Shown piece by piece: positions 1 through 13,720 of a stretch of DNA of 64,000 nucleotides. The notes beneath the pieces are model-generated. The model was not told the DNA's origin. It saw only the letters and a program-made list of their open reading frames with translations, and made no database searches. The stretch comes from Petrosia ficiformis (Eukaryota > Porifera > Demospongiae > Haplosclerida > Petrosiidae), in assembly GCA_947044365.1 (NCBI GenBank), contig OX345647.1:2847501-2911500 (forward strand), given 5' to 3'. The first letter of the stretch is position 1. Every line of letters starts with the position of its first letter. Position numbers and translations under genes: made by a program.

Positions 1-70
1 CACTAAGCCCAAAACCAAAAACCTTAAATACGGATTCCCAAATTAAAAGGTTTACCTAACTACCATCCTT

Positions 71-92
71 CCTACCTACCTACCTACCTACC
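71..92 (+). repeat. (CCTA)n microsatellite
   Basis: Five to six tandem CCTA units lie near the start of the 19.4-kb unit. The equivalent site in copy B (about 19479-19495) has nearly the same tract, so it predates the duplication. Confidence 0.85.
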
Positions 93-495
93 CGTCACTT
101 AACGTACCACTTTCTGGTTAATAAGATATCATTTCTTTGTTAGTTGTTCTTAGGTGCTCACTGGTTAGAAATATATTCTTGTCTTGTGAGATAGAATGAA
201 TGCATTGCACACTGATTTGAGACTGTTATTTTACTATTTGAATTGCTTCTTATTTCTGGTACGTTACTTTTAGCAGATGAACTTCTGCAAATTTCATTTG
301 TTGTTCATATTTTGTTTACGTGATTTTACTCCCCTCGATCATAGATTAATTCATTATAATAATAAATGCACTCGTTAACATGTTTAGTTTTCCTTAAACT
401 TCAGTTATTTACTTATGGTTCCTTTTCTACGAAAGGATTTATTGTTCCTCCGGCTGGTTTAAATCTCTTAAAAATTGGTGATTTAAAGACAAATA

Positions 496-535
496 CTCAG
501 TAAGTGTGGAAATTAAAATTCCACACTTTACTAAG
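496..535. other. Perfect-stem hairpin (copy A)
   Basis: The arm AGTAAGTGTGGAA (499-511) is followed by a short A/T spacer and by TTCCACACTTTACT (519-532), its reverse complement with one extra T. The pairing extends a few bases further out with one mismatch. This is the strongest short inverted repeat in the AT-rich part and it overlaps the recurring CTCAGTAAGT motif. Role unknown. Confidence 0.8.
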
Positions 536-3120
536 TTTCAAATATGTAGTCATTATCGTAAAGTCACAATCCAACAGGATTAGTTTTGCGCTAACTTAAA
601 ATTTTACATGAAGCATTCACTAGGTCAGTATTGCTAATCATGTATTGTACACATTTCATATAATCACTATACTTATAAATGAGTACATTTCACAGTGCTG
701 GGAATTGTTTTGCAAATTAGCTGTAGATCACAACAGGAAATCTACTCTGTAAGTGAATAAAATTTCAAATCCCAAATCTCACTCCTCCTCACATTGATAT
801 GTATATTCAATCAATATAAAGTCACTCTACAATATGTTTAGTTCTTACTCAAGTTAGGTTAATTATGTACTCCCATTCACTCCTCCAAGTTCCTCCGCAC
901 ATGAACTTAATCTACCAGATGACTCCTCATGAAGACTCCTCTAGATGACTCCTCCCCCTAACTACTATGTTCTAGTGACTACTCCTCTTGACATATCATT
1001 GTGAGTATTCATGACTCTTTATGACTTCTGGTGACTGTTGATGATTACTCCATTTCTAGTCACATTACTTGTTTAGGTTTCATGAATCCAATCGACATAA
1101 AATGGAGTGATGTTGTAGTACGTGAGTTATTGCACCTTTCACATATTATTCATTCTTTATTCAAATCATATCATCAATATGTGTATTTCATTCATCAATT
1201 GAGACTTAAAGGAGAGTTAGTACAGTGATCTTGTAGTATGTCAATGACTTCTTTCTTGATTGTAGTAAAATATCTTGATAGACTTGTAGTATACCAACGT
1301 CTTCTTTCTCGGCTATAGTTATAGTTCTTCATAGTTCTTGTTCTTGCTAGATAGGAAAATATTCTTGTCGGGTAGTATTACACAATATGATAATTTGTAA
1401 GAATGTTAGATTGCAAATTTACTTATTTCATACTTCTCTTAGGTACTACTATTGTGAAGACGAAGTCAAGACATGCTGGGATTCATTCTTAAGTATTCCG
1501 CTGATGAATGCTCGTAATCACTACATTATCGTCAAATCTAGAGTTTTATTTTTGAATTATCACTCTCATTGTTTGTGAAATCTCAACATGTGAAAACACC
1601 AGTCGTCTGTTTTGTCTTATTTCCAGTCTCCTGGCTCCAGTCAACCTTATGAATTTTCCAACCTCCAGACATTTATGTTCTGTAGACTACAGTTGCGAGT
1701 CTCACAAACACTCTATCCTGCATTCTTTATGTCACTTATGCAGACTCCAATATCCAGTTTCTAAGTTAATTTATCTGTTCTCATCAAGAACCTTGCTTGG
1801 TAAGCAGATGAGATTAATTAGATTATGTAATCCTTTCCATCATTCATGTACTGATTACAATTGTAAATGCAGTATTTAATATGTTTACTATTTCCACAAG
1901 TTCGGTTTGATAGGAGGAGTCCATTTGTTCGATGAGGACTGATTTCATTGTGTACACAGTTTGATGTATTTCTCATTGTCGTTCCATGTAATTTTACTCT
2001 GCAATAGAGTTATTTTTTTGGTGTCGTAAGTTACGTGTATATACCAATCCAAACAACTTCCAACATTTGTATATTCATTCATTCATTATAACAAAAGTGC
2101 ACTAATTCATGTGTTTAGTTTGTCTCCAAAGTTAGGTTTTTAGGTCGATGCAAGTTGTAGTGTTGTGATGGTTCTTTGTTCTTTCACTTAGATGTCACTC
2201 TAGTTAAGTTGATTTATACGTTTTTATCATTAGTTTTACTCAGTATTCATAAAATGTTCAGTAGCCCATTCCACCATTCATATACTCATTATAATTGTAA
2301 ATGCATACTATGTATGTTTATTTTCTTTTCAAGTTTCATTTCATAGGAGTGATCTATTTCCTCAAGAAACAGTGATCTGTTTGTGTTCACAAACTGAGTT
2401 TAGCAATGATTTCTATTTAAATCACAAGTTTAGGATCTCTCTTAAGACGTTTGTTATAAATAGAAGGTAGTTATTTGGTTAGTGTGGTAAGTTTTGTATA
2501 CCGTCAAGCACTCTTCCATGATTTGTATATTCATTCAATAATTATAACTATAAATGTACTAGTTAATATGTTGAGTTTGCTTTCCAAGTTAGGTTATAGG
2601 TCGATGCCAGGTGTAGTGGACCGATTCTTATGCTTAGACTTCATTCAAGTTAAGTTGATTTATATATAACTTGTTTTACTAGGTAGTCGTATAAGTTTAT
2701 GTAGTCCATTCCACCATCAATGTACTCAATATATCTGTAGAGGCAGTATTATAAATGTTTATTTTTCCCCAAAGTTTCATTTCATAGGAGTGATCCATTT
2801 CATCAAAGATGAGTGAATGCTCTGTTTGCTTATATATTGAGAGTCTGTCCAACGTCGTTTCTTGTAAGAAGAAGTTGGTTATTCGGTTTGTGTCGTAAGT
2901 TTTGTATACTGTCAATCACTCTGCCATCGTTTGTATATTCCTTCATTTATCACAACTGTAAATGTGATGTATTTAGTTTTCTCCCAAGTATAGTATCTTA
3001 GGAGCATGATCTCGTCTGCACACAATTTCCAAGAAGATTCTCTATTGGTAAGTTAATCATTTTATACTTTTGATTCACATTTAATATGTATATGTAGTTC
3101 TTCTCATGTGATATGTAATT

Positions 3121-3383
3121 CTTAGTTCTTGGTAGTTCTTGTAGTTGTTGGTAACGCTTGGTATTTCTTGGTAGTTTTTGGTAGTTCTTGGTAGTTATTG
3201 AAGTTCTTCTTAGTTCTGGTAGTTCTTGCTGCAGCTTTTGTAGTTGACAATATTATTTATGTCGTAGTAGTTCGTGGGATCTTGAAGTTCGTTTATTTCT
3301 TGTAGTTGTTGGTAGTTCTTGGTACTTCTTTGTAGTTCTTGGTAGTTCTTGGTAGTTCTTTGTAGTTCTTGGTAGTTGTTTCG
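3121..3383 (+). repeat. 10-bp minisatellite, unit TAGTTCTTGG (copy A)
   Basis: Tandem, partly degenerate copies of TAGTTCTTGG, with a more diverged middle (about 3200-3295) and cleaner runs on both sides. It has no coding signature. It is preserved in copy B at 22523-22786. Confidence 0.88.
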
Positions 3384-3511
3384 GTTCTCGAACAGTTTAT
3401 ATTTACAAGAGGTTGCTGTATTCTAGCTGTGGAACGATGCTGCGAAGTAGTTCTCATTCTCAAAATCCTTTTAATAATGAGTGATACTATATGTGTTCAT
3501 AATATGAAACC

Positions 3512-3692
3512 TTTTAATTTTATTAACAGTGATTATCTATAGTTAATAAGTAATTAAATATTAATTTATTGAGAGTTAAATAATTATATCATTATTTAAA
3601 CTGTTAATTAAACAGTGAAGTAATAAAACTAATTAGTCTATTACTGTTACTAGTTAATTAGTTTTACCAATAACTATTATTAATTAACTGAA
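3512..3692. other. TAAT/TTAA-rich block with small inverted repeats (copy A)
   Basis: An extremely AT-rich tract with many TTAATTAA-like words. It includes a perfect 6-bp-arm inverted repeat ACTGTT...AACAGT at 3600-3605/3611-3616, and an ACTAATTAGT/ACTAGTTAATTAGT pair downstream. Such DNA melts and bends easily. I see no gene. Confidence 0.7.
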
Positions 3693-4730
3693 AATGGTGG
3701 GTGTGTTCATTGTTCAGATGGACATTTTCAGAGGAGATAGAAATGTTTCATAGTGATTGCTGATTGAGAAGTAAACCTGTGAGTTATCATTAAAATGTAA
3801 CTCCATTTTCTCTTACTAGAATGTACTGGCTGTGTTGAAAATGAAATCCTTTCTACAATGTTTCTGAGGACTTTCAACTGATACTAGTAATTTTACAATG
3901 AATATGTCCAACATTCTCTTCCCATTCTGTAGATAGCTACTAAGGGTGACATTACACAATCAGAGTGGAAATTGTATTCTATAGAGTGAGCTGTTGAATG
4001 TTACGTTAGTTAATATTTGTTCCACACTCCAGGTCCTCCGTAGAGGTCAGGTTAATTCTGATTGCTGTCACTTCCAAGACATTCCTTCGTATTCTTTCTA
4101 ATATTGTTTAACATGTGAGTACAAGGAAGGGATTTGATTGAATATTATTTAGTACTCAAATATAGCACCTCAAGTATAGTGTTTTCATAACAATTTCTCA
4201 GTAAGTTTCAAAACCTATGAATTTCCATCCCCCACTCTTCAGTCGTTCATCTATTATTATCACAAATCACTACTAACATGTTTAGTTTTGAACTAAATTA
4301 CGTATTTTACTCTTTCCCCCCTTTCTTCTAAAGATTAACATCCAAACGTTTGCTCAGTAAGTATTGGGAATTATGTAATGCTGGCTTCACATAAGCACTG
4401 ATGAACTGTATAACATGTTTAATTCATTACCAAAGTTAAATTTCTCAGTCATGTGAATGTTTCCACAAGTTAACTGTAGCTAATATGACGAGTTCTATTC
4501 AGTAAGTGAATAATATTATGTATTCCATTTGATTGCTCCTCCCTCATTCGTACGCATATTCATTCAATATTAATGTAAATCCCTCTACAGTATGTTTAGT
4601 TATTCCCAAAATTAGGTTAATTGTTAATTATGTACTCCTATTGACCACTCCAGAATCCTCCAGACAAAATTGGAATCCACCAGAGGACTCATCGAGAAGA
4701 CATTGATTTGATGTAAAGCTATTCAAATTA

Positions 4731-5326
4731 GTGAGGGTATACTGTATATATCTCTCTATCCTTATAAACCTGTATTTCTTTATATCCCTTTATCTAAGCT
4801 TGTATTTATCTATGGATCTAATTCTTATGTACACAACTATCTACATAATTAATCTTGTTATATATCTATCTATCGATTTGTATATTGTGCTATCTATTTA
4901 TCCATTTAATTATCTAACTATCATTCTATCTATTTACCTATTTACGTATCTATTGATTTTTCTATGTATATAAACATTAATTGTCCATCTATCTATCCAT
5001 CCATCCATCCATCCATCCATCTCTCCATCCTTCCATCCATTCATTCAAACTTTCATCCAATCATTAAATCAAAGGCCCATCCATCCATCCATCCATCCAT
5101 CAAATAGTCTATCTATCTATATTAATTAAGTTCTATGAATTTTTCTATTTTTGTATCTATTTATATATCTATCTGTCTATTTTCTATCTCTATTTTTCTC
5201 TGTATATCAGTCTGTCAGACTGTTTGTCTGTCAGTGAGAGAGTTTCTCTGTCTGTTCGTTTTTCTGTTTCTACCTATCTACTTATGAATTTCTTTACGTA
5301 TCCATTTATGCGTATATGTATATATG
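4731..5326 (+). repeat. Transition zone into period-4 arrays (copy A)
   Basis: Loose TATC-type repeats begin at about 4735, with short (CATC)n runs near 4985-5035 and 5076-5103. The part from about 5125 to 5326 has a more specific sequence that recurs in diverged form at 18930-19110, at the other end of the period-4 region. Open frames here only translate the repeat. Confidence 0.8.
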
Positions 5327-5700
5327 TCCTGTCTATCCCGTCTATCCGCTCTATCTTGACTATCCTGTCTATCCTGTTTATCTTGTTTATCCTGTCAATC
5401 TTGTCGATCCTGTCTATCCGGTTTTCCTTGACTATCCTGTCTGTCCGGTTTGTCTTGTCTATCCTCCAATTTTACTCTGTCTATCGTGTGTATCCTGTCG
5501 ATCTTGTCTATGCTGCCTATCCTGTCTATCCTGTCTATCATGACTATCCAGTCTATCCTGTCTATACTGTTTATCATGTCTACCCTGTCTATCCTGTCTG
5601 TCAAGACTATCCTGTATATCCTGTCTATACTGTTTATCATGTCTATCCTGTCTATACTGTCTATGCTGTCTATCCTGTCTGTCTTGTCTATCCTGTCTAG
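5327..5700 (+). repeat. 9-bp minisatellite, unit CTATCCTGT (copy A)
   Basis: About 40 tandem units of CTATCCTGT with variants such as CTATCTTGA, CTGTCCGGT and CTATACTGT. Because 9 is a multiple of 3, long open frames appear on both strands; they encode only 3-residue periodic strings. The family reappears in reverse-complement orientation at 30325-31694. Confidence 0.92.
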
Positions 5701-6585
5701 GTATTCATCTATCTATCTATCTATATATCTGTTTATTTACCTATCTATCTTCCTTATCTATCTATCTACCTATTTATATATCTATCTATTTATCTACTAT
5801 CCAAGTCTCCTTCTATTTATTTATCTATATATTTATCTATATATCTATGTATCAGTCTGCCTGTTTGTCTGTTTCCCTGTCTGTGTGTCTGTGTGTCTGT
5901 GTGTCAGTCGTTGTATCTGTCTGTCTGTGTTTCTCTCTTTGTATCTTTCTGTCTGTCTCTCTGTTTGTCTGTTTGATATATCTGTCTGTCTGTCTTACTA
6001 TCTGTCTGTCTGTTAATCTATCAAATCTTTCAATCTATTTAAGTATCCATCTATCTATCTATCTATATAGTTAAGTATCCATGTATCTATCTATCTATCT
6101 GTCTATTTTATATATCTATCTCTATATATTTGGCGAATTAACTATCTTTCTGTCTATCTATCTACGTAGCTATATACATTTCTATTTATTTATCTATCTA
6201 TGAATTGATTTCGCATATATGTATCATTCTAAATTTGTAGGTATGTATCTATCTATATTTCTATCTATATATATCTACATATCCATCTCTCTATCTATCT
6301 ATCTATATATCTATGTATCTATCTCTCTAACTCTCTATCTCTCTATCTCTCTATCTCACTATCTCTCTATCTCTCTATCTCTCTATCTCTATATCTCTCT
6401 ATCTACCTATCCACTTATCTACCTATCTACGTATCTACCTTTTTATTTATCTAATAAAATTTATCGATTTTCCTAGCGATGTATGTATCTGTCTGTCTAT
6501 ATAAATATATTTGTATCGATCTAAATGTTTTGATATCTTACATATGTATCAATCTAAATTTGTAGCTATGTCACTATCAATATCC

Positions 6586-6634
<49 letters not shown>

Positions 6635-9290
6635 CACCCATCCTCCCATCCATCCATTCATCGATCAATCCATCCATCCATCCATCCATCCATCCATCCA
6701 TCCATCCATCCAACCATTCATCCATCCATACTTCTATACATCTAACCACGTACCCATTTACCCGATAACCCTTCTACCTATCTACATATCTACATATCTC
6801 CATATTTACATATCGAACTCTCTTCCTATCTTCCTATCTACCTATCTACCTATCTACCTATCTACCTATCCACCTATCTACATATCTACCTATCAACTGA
6901 TGTACCTATTTACATCTCCAACTCTGTACCTCTCTACCTATCTACCTATCTACCTATCTACCTATCTATCTATCTACTTTTCTGCCGATCTAACTTCCTA
7001 CATCACTAAATCTCTAACTCTCTACCTGTCTACCTATCTACTTATCTACCTATTTAGCTATCTACGTATCTACCGATCTACCTATCTACATCACTAAATC
7101 TCTAACTCTCTACCTCTCTACGTATCTACTTAGCTAACTATCTACATATCTACCTATCTACGTATCTACCTATATATTTATCTATTAAAATCTATTTATA
7201 TTTCTACCGAAGTATGTATATGTCTGTCTATATAAATATATATGTATCTATCTAAATGTTTTGATATTTTACTAATGTATCAATCTAAATTTGTAGTCAT
7301 GTCACTATCAATATCCCTATCTATTTATCTATCTATCTATCTATCTATACACCCACCCACCCATCCTTCCATTCGTCCATCCATACTTCTATACATCTAC
7401 CCACGTAACCATCTACCCGTTAACCCCTCTACCTATTTACATATCTACATATCTACTATCTCCCTATCAACCTCTCTATTTTTCTACCTATCTACCTAAC
7501 TACATATCAACCTATCTAACTCTCTTTCTACCTCCCTATCTACCTATTCACCTATCTACATATCTACCTATCTACCAATCTGCCGATGTACCTATCTACA
7601 TCTCTAAATCTCTAACTCTGTACTTTTCTACCTAACTACCTAGCTACCTATCTATTTATATATATATCTATCTATGTATCTATTTATATATCTATCTATC
7701 TATCTATCTATTTATCCATCCATCCATCCATCCATCCAGCCATCCATCCATCCATCCATCCATTCCTCCATTCATCCATTCATCCATCCATCCATCCATC
7801 AATCCATCCATCTATCCATCCATCCATCCATCCATCCATCCATCCATCCATCCATCCATCCATCCATCCATCCATCCATCCATCCATCCTCCCATCCATC
7901 CATCCTTCCCTCCATCCATCCACCCATCCTTCCCTCCATCCATCCATCGACCTATCTACCTATCTACCTATTTACCTATCTTCCTATCTACCAATCTACC
8001 CATTTACCCATCTACCAGTTTACATGTCTACATGTCTACCTGACTGCCTGTCTACCTGTACACCTGTCTACCTTTCTACATGTCTACATGTCTACCTATC
8101 AAACTATTTACATATCTACCTATAACCCTATCTACCTATGAACCTATCTACATATCTATCTGTCTACATATCTATCTATCTATCTATCGATGAAATCTAT
8201 GTATTTATCGTACGAAGTGTGTATATCTCTGTCTATCTAACTACTAAGCTATATACATATCTATTGATTCCTTACATATGGATCAATCTAAATTTGTAGG
8301 TTGGTATCTATCATTATAGCTATCTATCTATCTATCTATCTATTGATCTATCCATTTATCTATCTATCTATCTATCTATTTTATTATCTATCTATCTATC
8401 TATTTATCTGTCTAACTATCTATCTATCTATTTATCTATCCATTTATCTATCTCTATATCTCTCTAAATGTCTATCTCTCTATCTCTCTATCTACATATG
8501 TACATATATTCCTTTCTACCTATTTATTTATCTATCTATCTGTCTATTCTAACTATTTTTCTTGCGAAATATGTATCTGTCTGTCTATATAGCTATATAC
8601 GTATCTGTCTATATGTATTGATATTTTACATATGTATCAATCAAAACTTTTAGCTAGGTCACTATCAATATCCCTATCTATCTATCTATATATCTTTCTA
8701 TCTATCTATTTATCTATCTATCTATCCACCCACCCACTCATCCATCCATCCATTCATCAATCCATCCACACATCCATCCAACTTTCCTTACATCCATCCA
8801 TCCACCTATTCATCTACGCCCATACCCATCTAACCATCAACCCATTAAGCCTTCTACCTATCTACATATCCACATATCTACATATCTACGTATATACATA
8901 TCAACCTCTCTATATTTCTACCTATCTACCTATCCACCTATCTACCTATCTACCTATCTACCTATCTACCTATCTAAGTTTCTACCGATCTACCTGCCTA
9001 CATCATTAAATCTCTAACTCTCTACCTATCTACCTACCTACGTATCTACCTATCTACCTATCTACCTATCTAGCTATCTAAGTTTCTACCGATCTACCTG
9101 TCTACATCATTAAATCTTTAACTCTCTACCTATCTACCTACCTACGTATCTACCTATCTACCTATCTAGCTATCTACTTATCTACTGATCTACCTATCTA
9201 CATCACTAAATCTCTAACTCTCTACCTCTCTGCGTATCTACCTAGCTAATTTTCAACCTATCTACATATATATCTACTTACGTATATACC
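5701..9290 (+). repeat. Period-4 array field I: TATC, TGTC, CATC and CTAC blocks
   Basis: Blocks of nearly pure tetranucleotides follow one another: TATC (5703-5865), TGTC (about 5866-6010), TATC (to 6640), CATC (6638-6735), CTAC (6736-7140), and repeats of this succession. The longest (CATC)n run is at about 7716-7950. An anchor resembling ATGTATCAATCTAAA plus TTTGTAG recurs near 6218, 6544, 7275, 8278 and 8632 and starts each module. No coding content beyond the translated repeat. Confidence 0.88.
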
Positions 9291-9546
9291 TATATTACAT
9301 ATGTGTCAATCTAAATGTATAGGTATGTATCTATCATTATATCTATTTATGTGTCTATTTTTCTATCTATCTATATATATATCCATCTCTCTATATAAGT
9401 ATCCATTCATCCATTCATCCATCTATTCTTCTACTCACGTGCACATCTATTCATTAACCGATCTACCTATCTAACTATCTATATATCTAAATATCTAACT
9501 ATCTACCTATCAACCTATCTAACTATCTACCTATCTATCTATATAT

Positions 9547-9579
<33 letters not shown>

Positions 9580-10263
9580 AATCTCTCTGTCTGTCTGTCC
9601 GTCTGTCTGTCTGTCCGTCTGTCTGTCTGTCTGTCTGTCTGTCTTTCCGTCCTACCGTCCATCCTTCCCTCCGTCCATCCATCCATCCATCCATCCATCC
9701 ATCCCTCCATCTATCCATCTATCTACTTATCTATCTAACTATTTATATATCTATCTATCTGTATATCTACGTATCTATTTGTCTACCTATCTACCTATCC
9801 ACCCATCCATCCACCCATCCATTTATCTACCTATATACCTATTTACCTATTTACCTATCTACCTATCTACCTATCTCCCTATCTAGCTATCTACGTATCT
9901 ACCGATCTACCTATCTACATCACTAAATCTCTAACTCTCTACCTCTCTACGTATCTACCTAGCTAATTTTCTACCTATCTACATATATATCTACTTACGT
10001 ATATACCTATATTACATATTTGTCAATCTAAATGTATAGGTATGTATCTATCATTATATCTATTTATGTGTCTATTTTTCTATCTATCTATATATATATC
10101 CATCTCTCTATATAAGTATCCATTCATCCATTCATCCATCTATTCTTCTACTCACGTACACATCTATTCATTAACCCATCTACCTATCTAACTATCTATA
10201 TATCTAAATATCTAACTATCTACCTATCAATCTATCTAACTATCTACCTATCTATCTATATAT

Positions 10264-10296
<33 letters not shown>

Positions 10297-11160
10297 AATC
10301 TCTCTGTCTGTCTGTCCGTCTGTCTGTCTGTTCGTCTGTCTGTCTGTCTGTCTGTCTGTCTTTCCGTCCTACCGTCCATCCTTCCCTCCGTCCATCCATC
10401 CATCCATCCATCCATCCATCCATCCATCCATCCAACCCTCCATCCATCCATCTATCTACTTATCTATCTAACTATTTATATATCTATCTATCTGTATATC
10501 TACGTATCTATTTGTCTACCTATCTACCTATCCACCCATCCATCCATCCATCCATCCATTTATCTACCTATCTACCTATTTACATATCTACCTATCTACC
10601 TATCTACCTTTCTCCCTATCTAGCTATCTACGTATCTACCGATCTACCTATCTACATCACTAAATCTCTAACTCTCTACCTCTTTACGTATCTACCTAGC
10701 TAATTTTCTACCCATCTACATATATATCTACTTACGTATATACCTATATTACATATGTATCAATCTAAATGTATAGGTATGTATCTATCATTATATCTAT
10801 CTAAGCGTCTATCTTTCTGTCTACCTATATATATATCCATTTCTCTATATATGTATCCATTCATCCATTCATCCATCTATTCTTCTATTCACGTACACAT
10901 CTATTCATTAACCCATCTACCTATCTAACTATCTATATATATAAATATCTAACTATCTACCTATCAACCTATCTAACTATCTACCTATCTAAATATTTAC
11001 CGATCTACCTATCTATCTATTTATCTATCTATTTATCTATAAATCTATCTATCAATCTCTCTGTCTGTCTGTCCGTCTGTCTGTCTGTCTGTCTGTCGGT
11101 CTGTCTGTCTGTCTGACCGTCCGTCGCTCCGTCCGTCCATCCATCCATCCATCCATCCAT
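9291..11160 (+). repeat. Three roughly 720-740-bp higher-order modules
   Basis: The anchor TTACATATGT plus CAATCTAAATGTATAGG occurs at 9295, 10012 and 10749 (spacings 717 and 737). Each module then runs through TATC, a TGTC block (for example 9586-9650), a short CGTC/CATC block and CTAC repeats in the same order, with copies highly similar to each other. A fourth, related module starts at 15982. This is tandem amplification of a composite unit, not independent slippage. Confidence 0.87.
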
Positions 11161-11994
11161 CCATCTATCTACTTATCTATCTAACTATCTATATATCTAT
11201 CTATCTGTATATCTACGTATCTACCTATCTACCTATCTACCTATCTACCTATCTACCTATTTACCTATTTACCTATCCACCTATCTACCTACCTAACTAC
11301 CTATCTACCTATCTAACTGTCTACATATCGACATATCTACCTATCTAACTATCTACCTATCTACCTGTTTACCTGTCTACATGTCTACCTGTCTGCCTGT
11401 CTATCAGTCTATCAGTCAACTTGTCTACATGTCTACCTGTCTAACTGAATACATGTCTACCTGTCTACCTGTCTACCTGTCTACCTGACTACCCGTCCAC
11501 CAATCTAACTATCAGTCTATCTGCCTATCTGCCTATCTACTTATCTACATATATATCTATCTACCTATCTACCTATCTACCTATCTACCTGTTTACCTGT
11601 CTACATGTCTACCTGTCAGCCTGACTATCAGTCTATCTGCCTACTCATCTACCTGTCTTCCTTTCTAACTGACTGCCCGTCTACCTATTTAACTATCAGT
11701 CTATCTGCCTATCTGCCTATCTACTTATCTACCTATCTACCTATCTACCTATCTACCTATCTACTTAACTACATATCTACCTATCTACCTATTTACCTCT
11801 CTACATATCTACCTGACTGCATATCTATCTATCTGTCTATCTGTCTACTTGTCTACCTGTCTACCTGACTAGCTGTCTACTTGTCTACCTGTCTACCTGT
11901 CTAACTGTCTACTTGTCTACCTGTCTACCTGTCTAACTGACTACCAATCAACCAAACTAAATATCTACCTATCTAACTATTTGCCAATCTACCA

Positions 11995-12028
<34 letters not shown>

Positions 12029-12055
12029 GGATTTATCTGTCCAACTCTCTGTCTT

Positions 12056-12097
<42 letters not shown>

Positions 12098-13590
12098 AGT
12101 CTATTCGTCCGTTCGTCCGTCTTTCCGTCCTTCCATCCATCCATTCATCCATCCATCTATATATCTATCTATATATCTGTCTATATATCTATCTATCTAT
12201 CTATCTATATATCTATCTATATATCTATCCACCTATCTACCTATCTACCTATTTATCTATTTACCTATATACCTATCAACATAGTTATCTACCTATCTAC
12301 CTATCTACCTATCTAACTATCTTCCTATCATTCTATTTACCGATCTACCTATCTAACTATCTACCTATCACTCTATCTACCTATCTACCTATCTACCTGT
12401 CTACCTGTTTACCTGTCTGCCTGTCTAACTGTCTAACTGAATACTTGTCTACCTATCTAAATATCAGACCATCTGCCTATCTGCCTATCTACTTATCTAC
12501 CTATCTACCTATCTACCTATCTACCTATCTACCTATCTACATATGTACCGATATACATATCTACATATCTACCGATCTACCTATCTACCTATCTACCTAT
12601 CTAACTATCTAGCTATCTACCTATTTACCTATCTACCTGTTTACCTGTCTACATTTCTACCTGTCAGCCTGTCTATCAGTCTACATGTCTACATGTCTAA
12701 CTGACTACTTGTCTACATTTCTACCTATCTACCTGACTACCCGTCAACCTATTTAACTATCAGTCTATCTGCCTATCTGCCTATCTACTTATCTACATAT
12801 ATATCTATCTACCTATCTACCTATCTACCTATCTACCTCTGTTTACCTGTCTACATGTCTACCTGTCTGCCTGTCTATCAGTCTATTTGTCTACCCGTTT
12901 ACATGTCTACATGTCTAACTGACTGCTTGTCTACCTTTCTACCTGTCTAACTGACTACCCGTCTACCTATCTAACTATCATTCTATCTGCCTATTTTCCT
13001 ATCTACTTATCTACCAATCTACCTATCTACCTATTTACCTATTTACCTATCTACCTAACTACATACCTATCTATCTATCTACATATGTAACTGTCTACCT
13101 ATCTACCTATCTACCTCTCTACCTATCTATCTATCTACCTGATTACCTGTCTACATGTCTACCTGTCTACCTGTCTGCTTAATTATCTGTCTATCTGTCT
13201 ACCTGTCTACCTGTCTACCCGTCCACCTGTCTACCTGTCTAACTTTCTAAATGACTACGCATTTACCTATCTAAGTATCAGTCTATCTGCCTATCTGCCG
13301 ATCTACTTATCTAACTATCTACATATCTACCTATCTACCTATTTACCTATTTACCTATCTACATAACTACATACCTATCAACCTATCTACCTATTTATCT
13401 GTCTACATATCTACCTATCTACCTATCTACCTATCTACCGATCTACCTCTCTTCATCTCTAAATCTCTAACTCTCTACCTCTCTACCTATCTACTTAGCT
13501 ACCTAGCTACATATCTACCTATCTATCTATCTACGTATCTACCTATATTACATATGTATCAATCTAAAATTATAGGTATGTATCTATCAT
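11161..13590 (+). repeat. CTAC-dominated period-4 array
   Basis: Mainly CTAC/CTAT units with interspersed CTGT units. One embedded TATC-TGTC-CGTC-CATC island lies at about 11998-12230. Sequences from about 11595 to 12990 recur in copy B at about 28870-30300. No gene. Confidence 0.85.
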
Positions 13591-13594
13591 TATC

Positions 13595-13628
<34 letters not shown>

Positions 13629-13720
13629 CATCTTTCCATCTATCTATCTATCTATTTATCTATCTATACATCTATCGATCTATCTCTCTATATATTTATC
13701 TATCTATATATCTATCTATC
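13591..13720 (+). repeat. TATC array before the CGTC block
   Basis: Near-pure TATC repeats follow the anchor at 13548-13575 and lead directly into the CGTC-rich block. Confidence 0.85.

Larger units (their letters stand above)
1..4730. other. AT-rich non-coding segment of degenerate modules (copy A)
   Basis: No convincing gene is present: open frames are under 80 codons, start anywhere and have no recognisable domains. The stretch is a degenerate array. A motif resembling TATATTCATTCA, then about 10-20 bases, TGTAAATGCACT, ATGTTTAGTTT and CAAGTTAGGTT recurs in diverged form near 380, 833, 1881, 2110, 2313, 2567, 2754, 2968, 4278, 4414 and 4590. A second motif, CTCAGTAAGT or a close variant, recurs near 498, 748, 4198, 4348 and 4498. 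Short runs of repeated CTCCT/GACTCCTC occur at 890-1010. Function unknown. Confidence 0.7.

Noticed and set aside
1031..1879. Three short frames (63-76 codons) conserved between the two 19.4-kb copies
   Set aside because: Conservation follows from the recent duplication; several of the few differences change the amino acid, and there is no recognisable domain, start context or splice structure.
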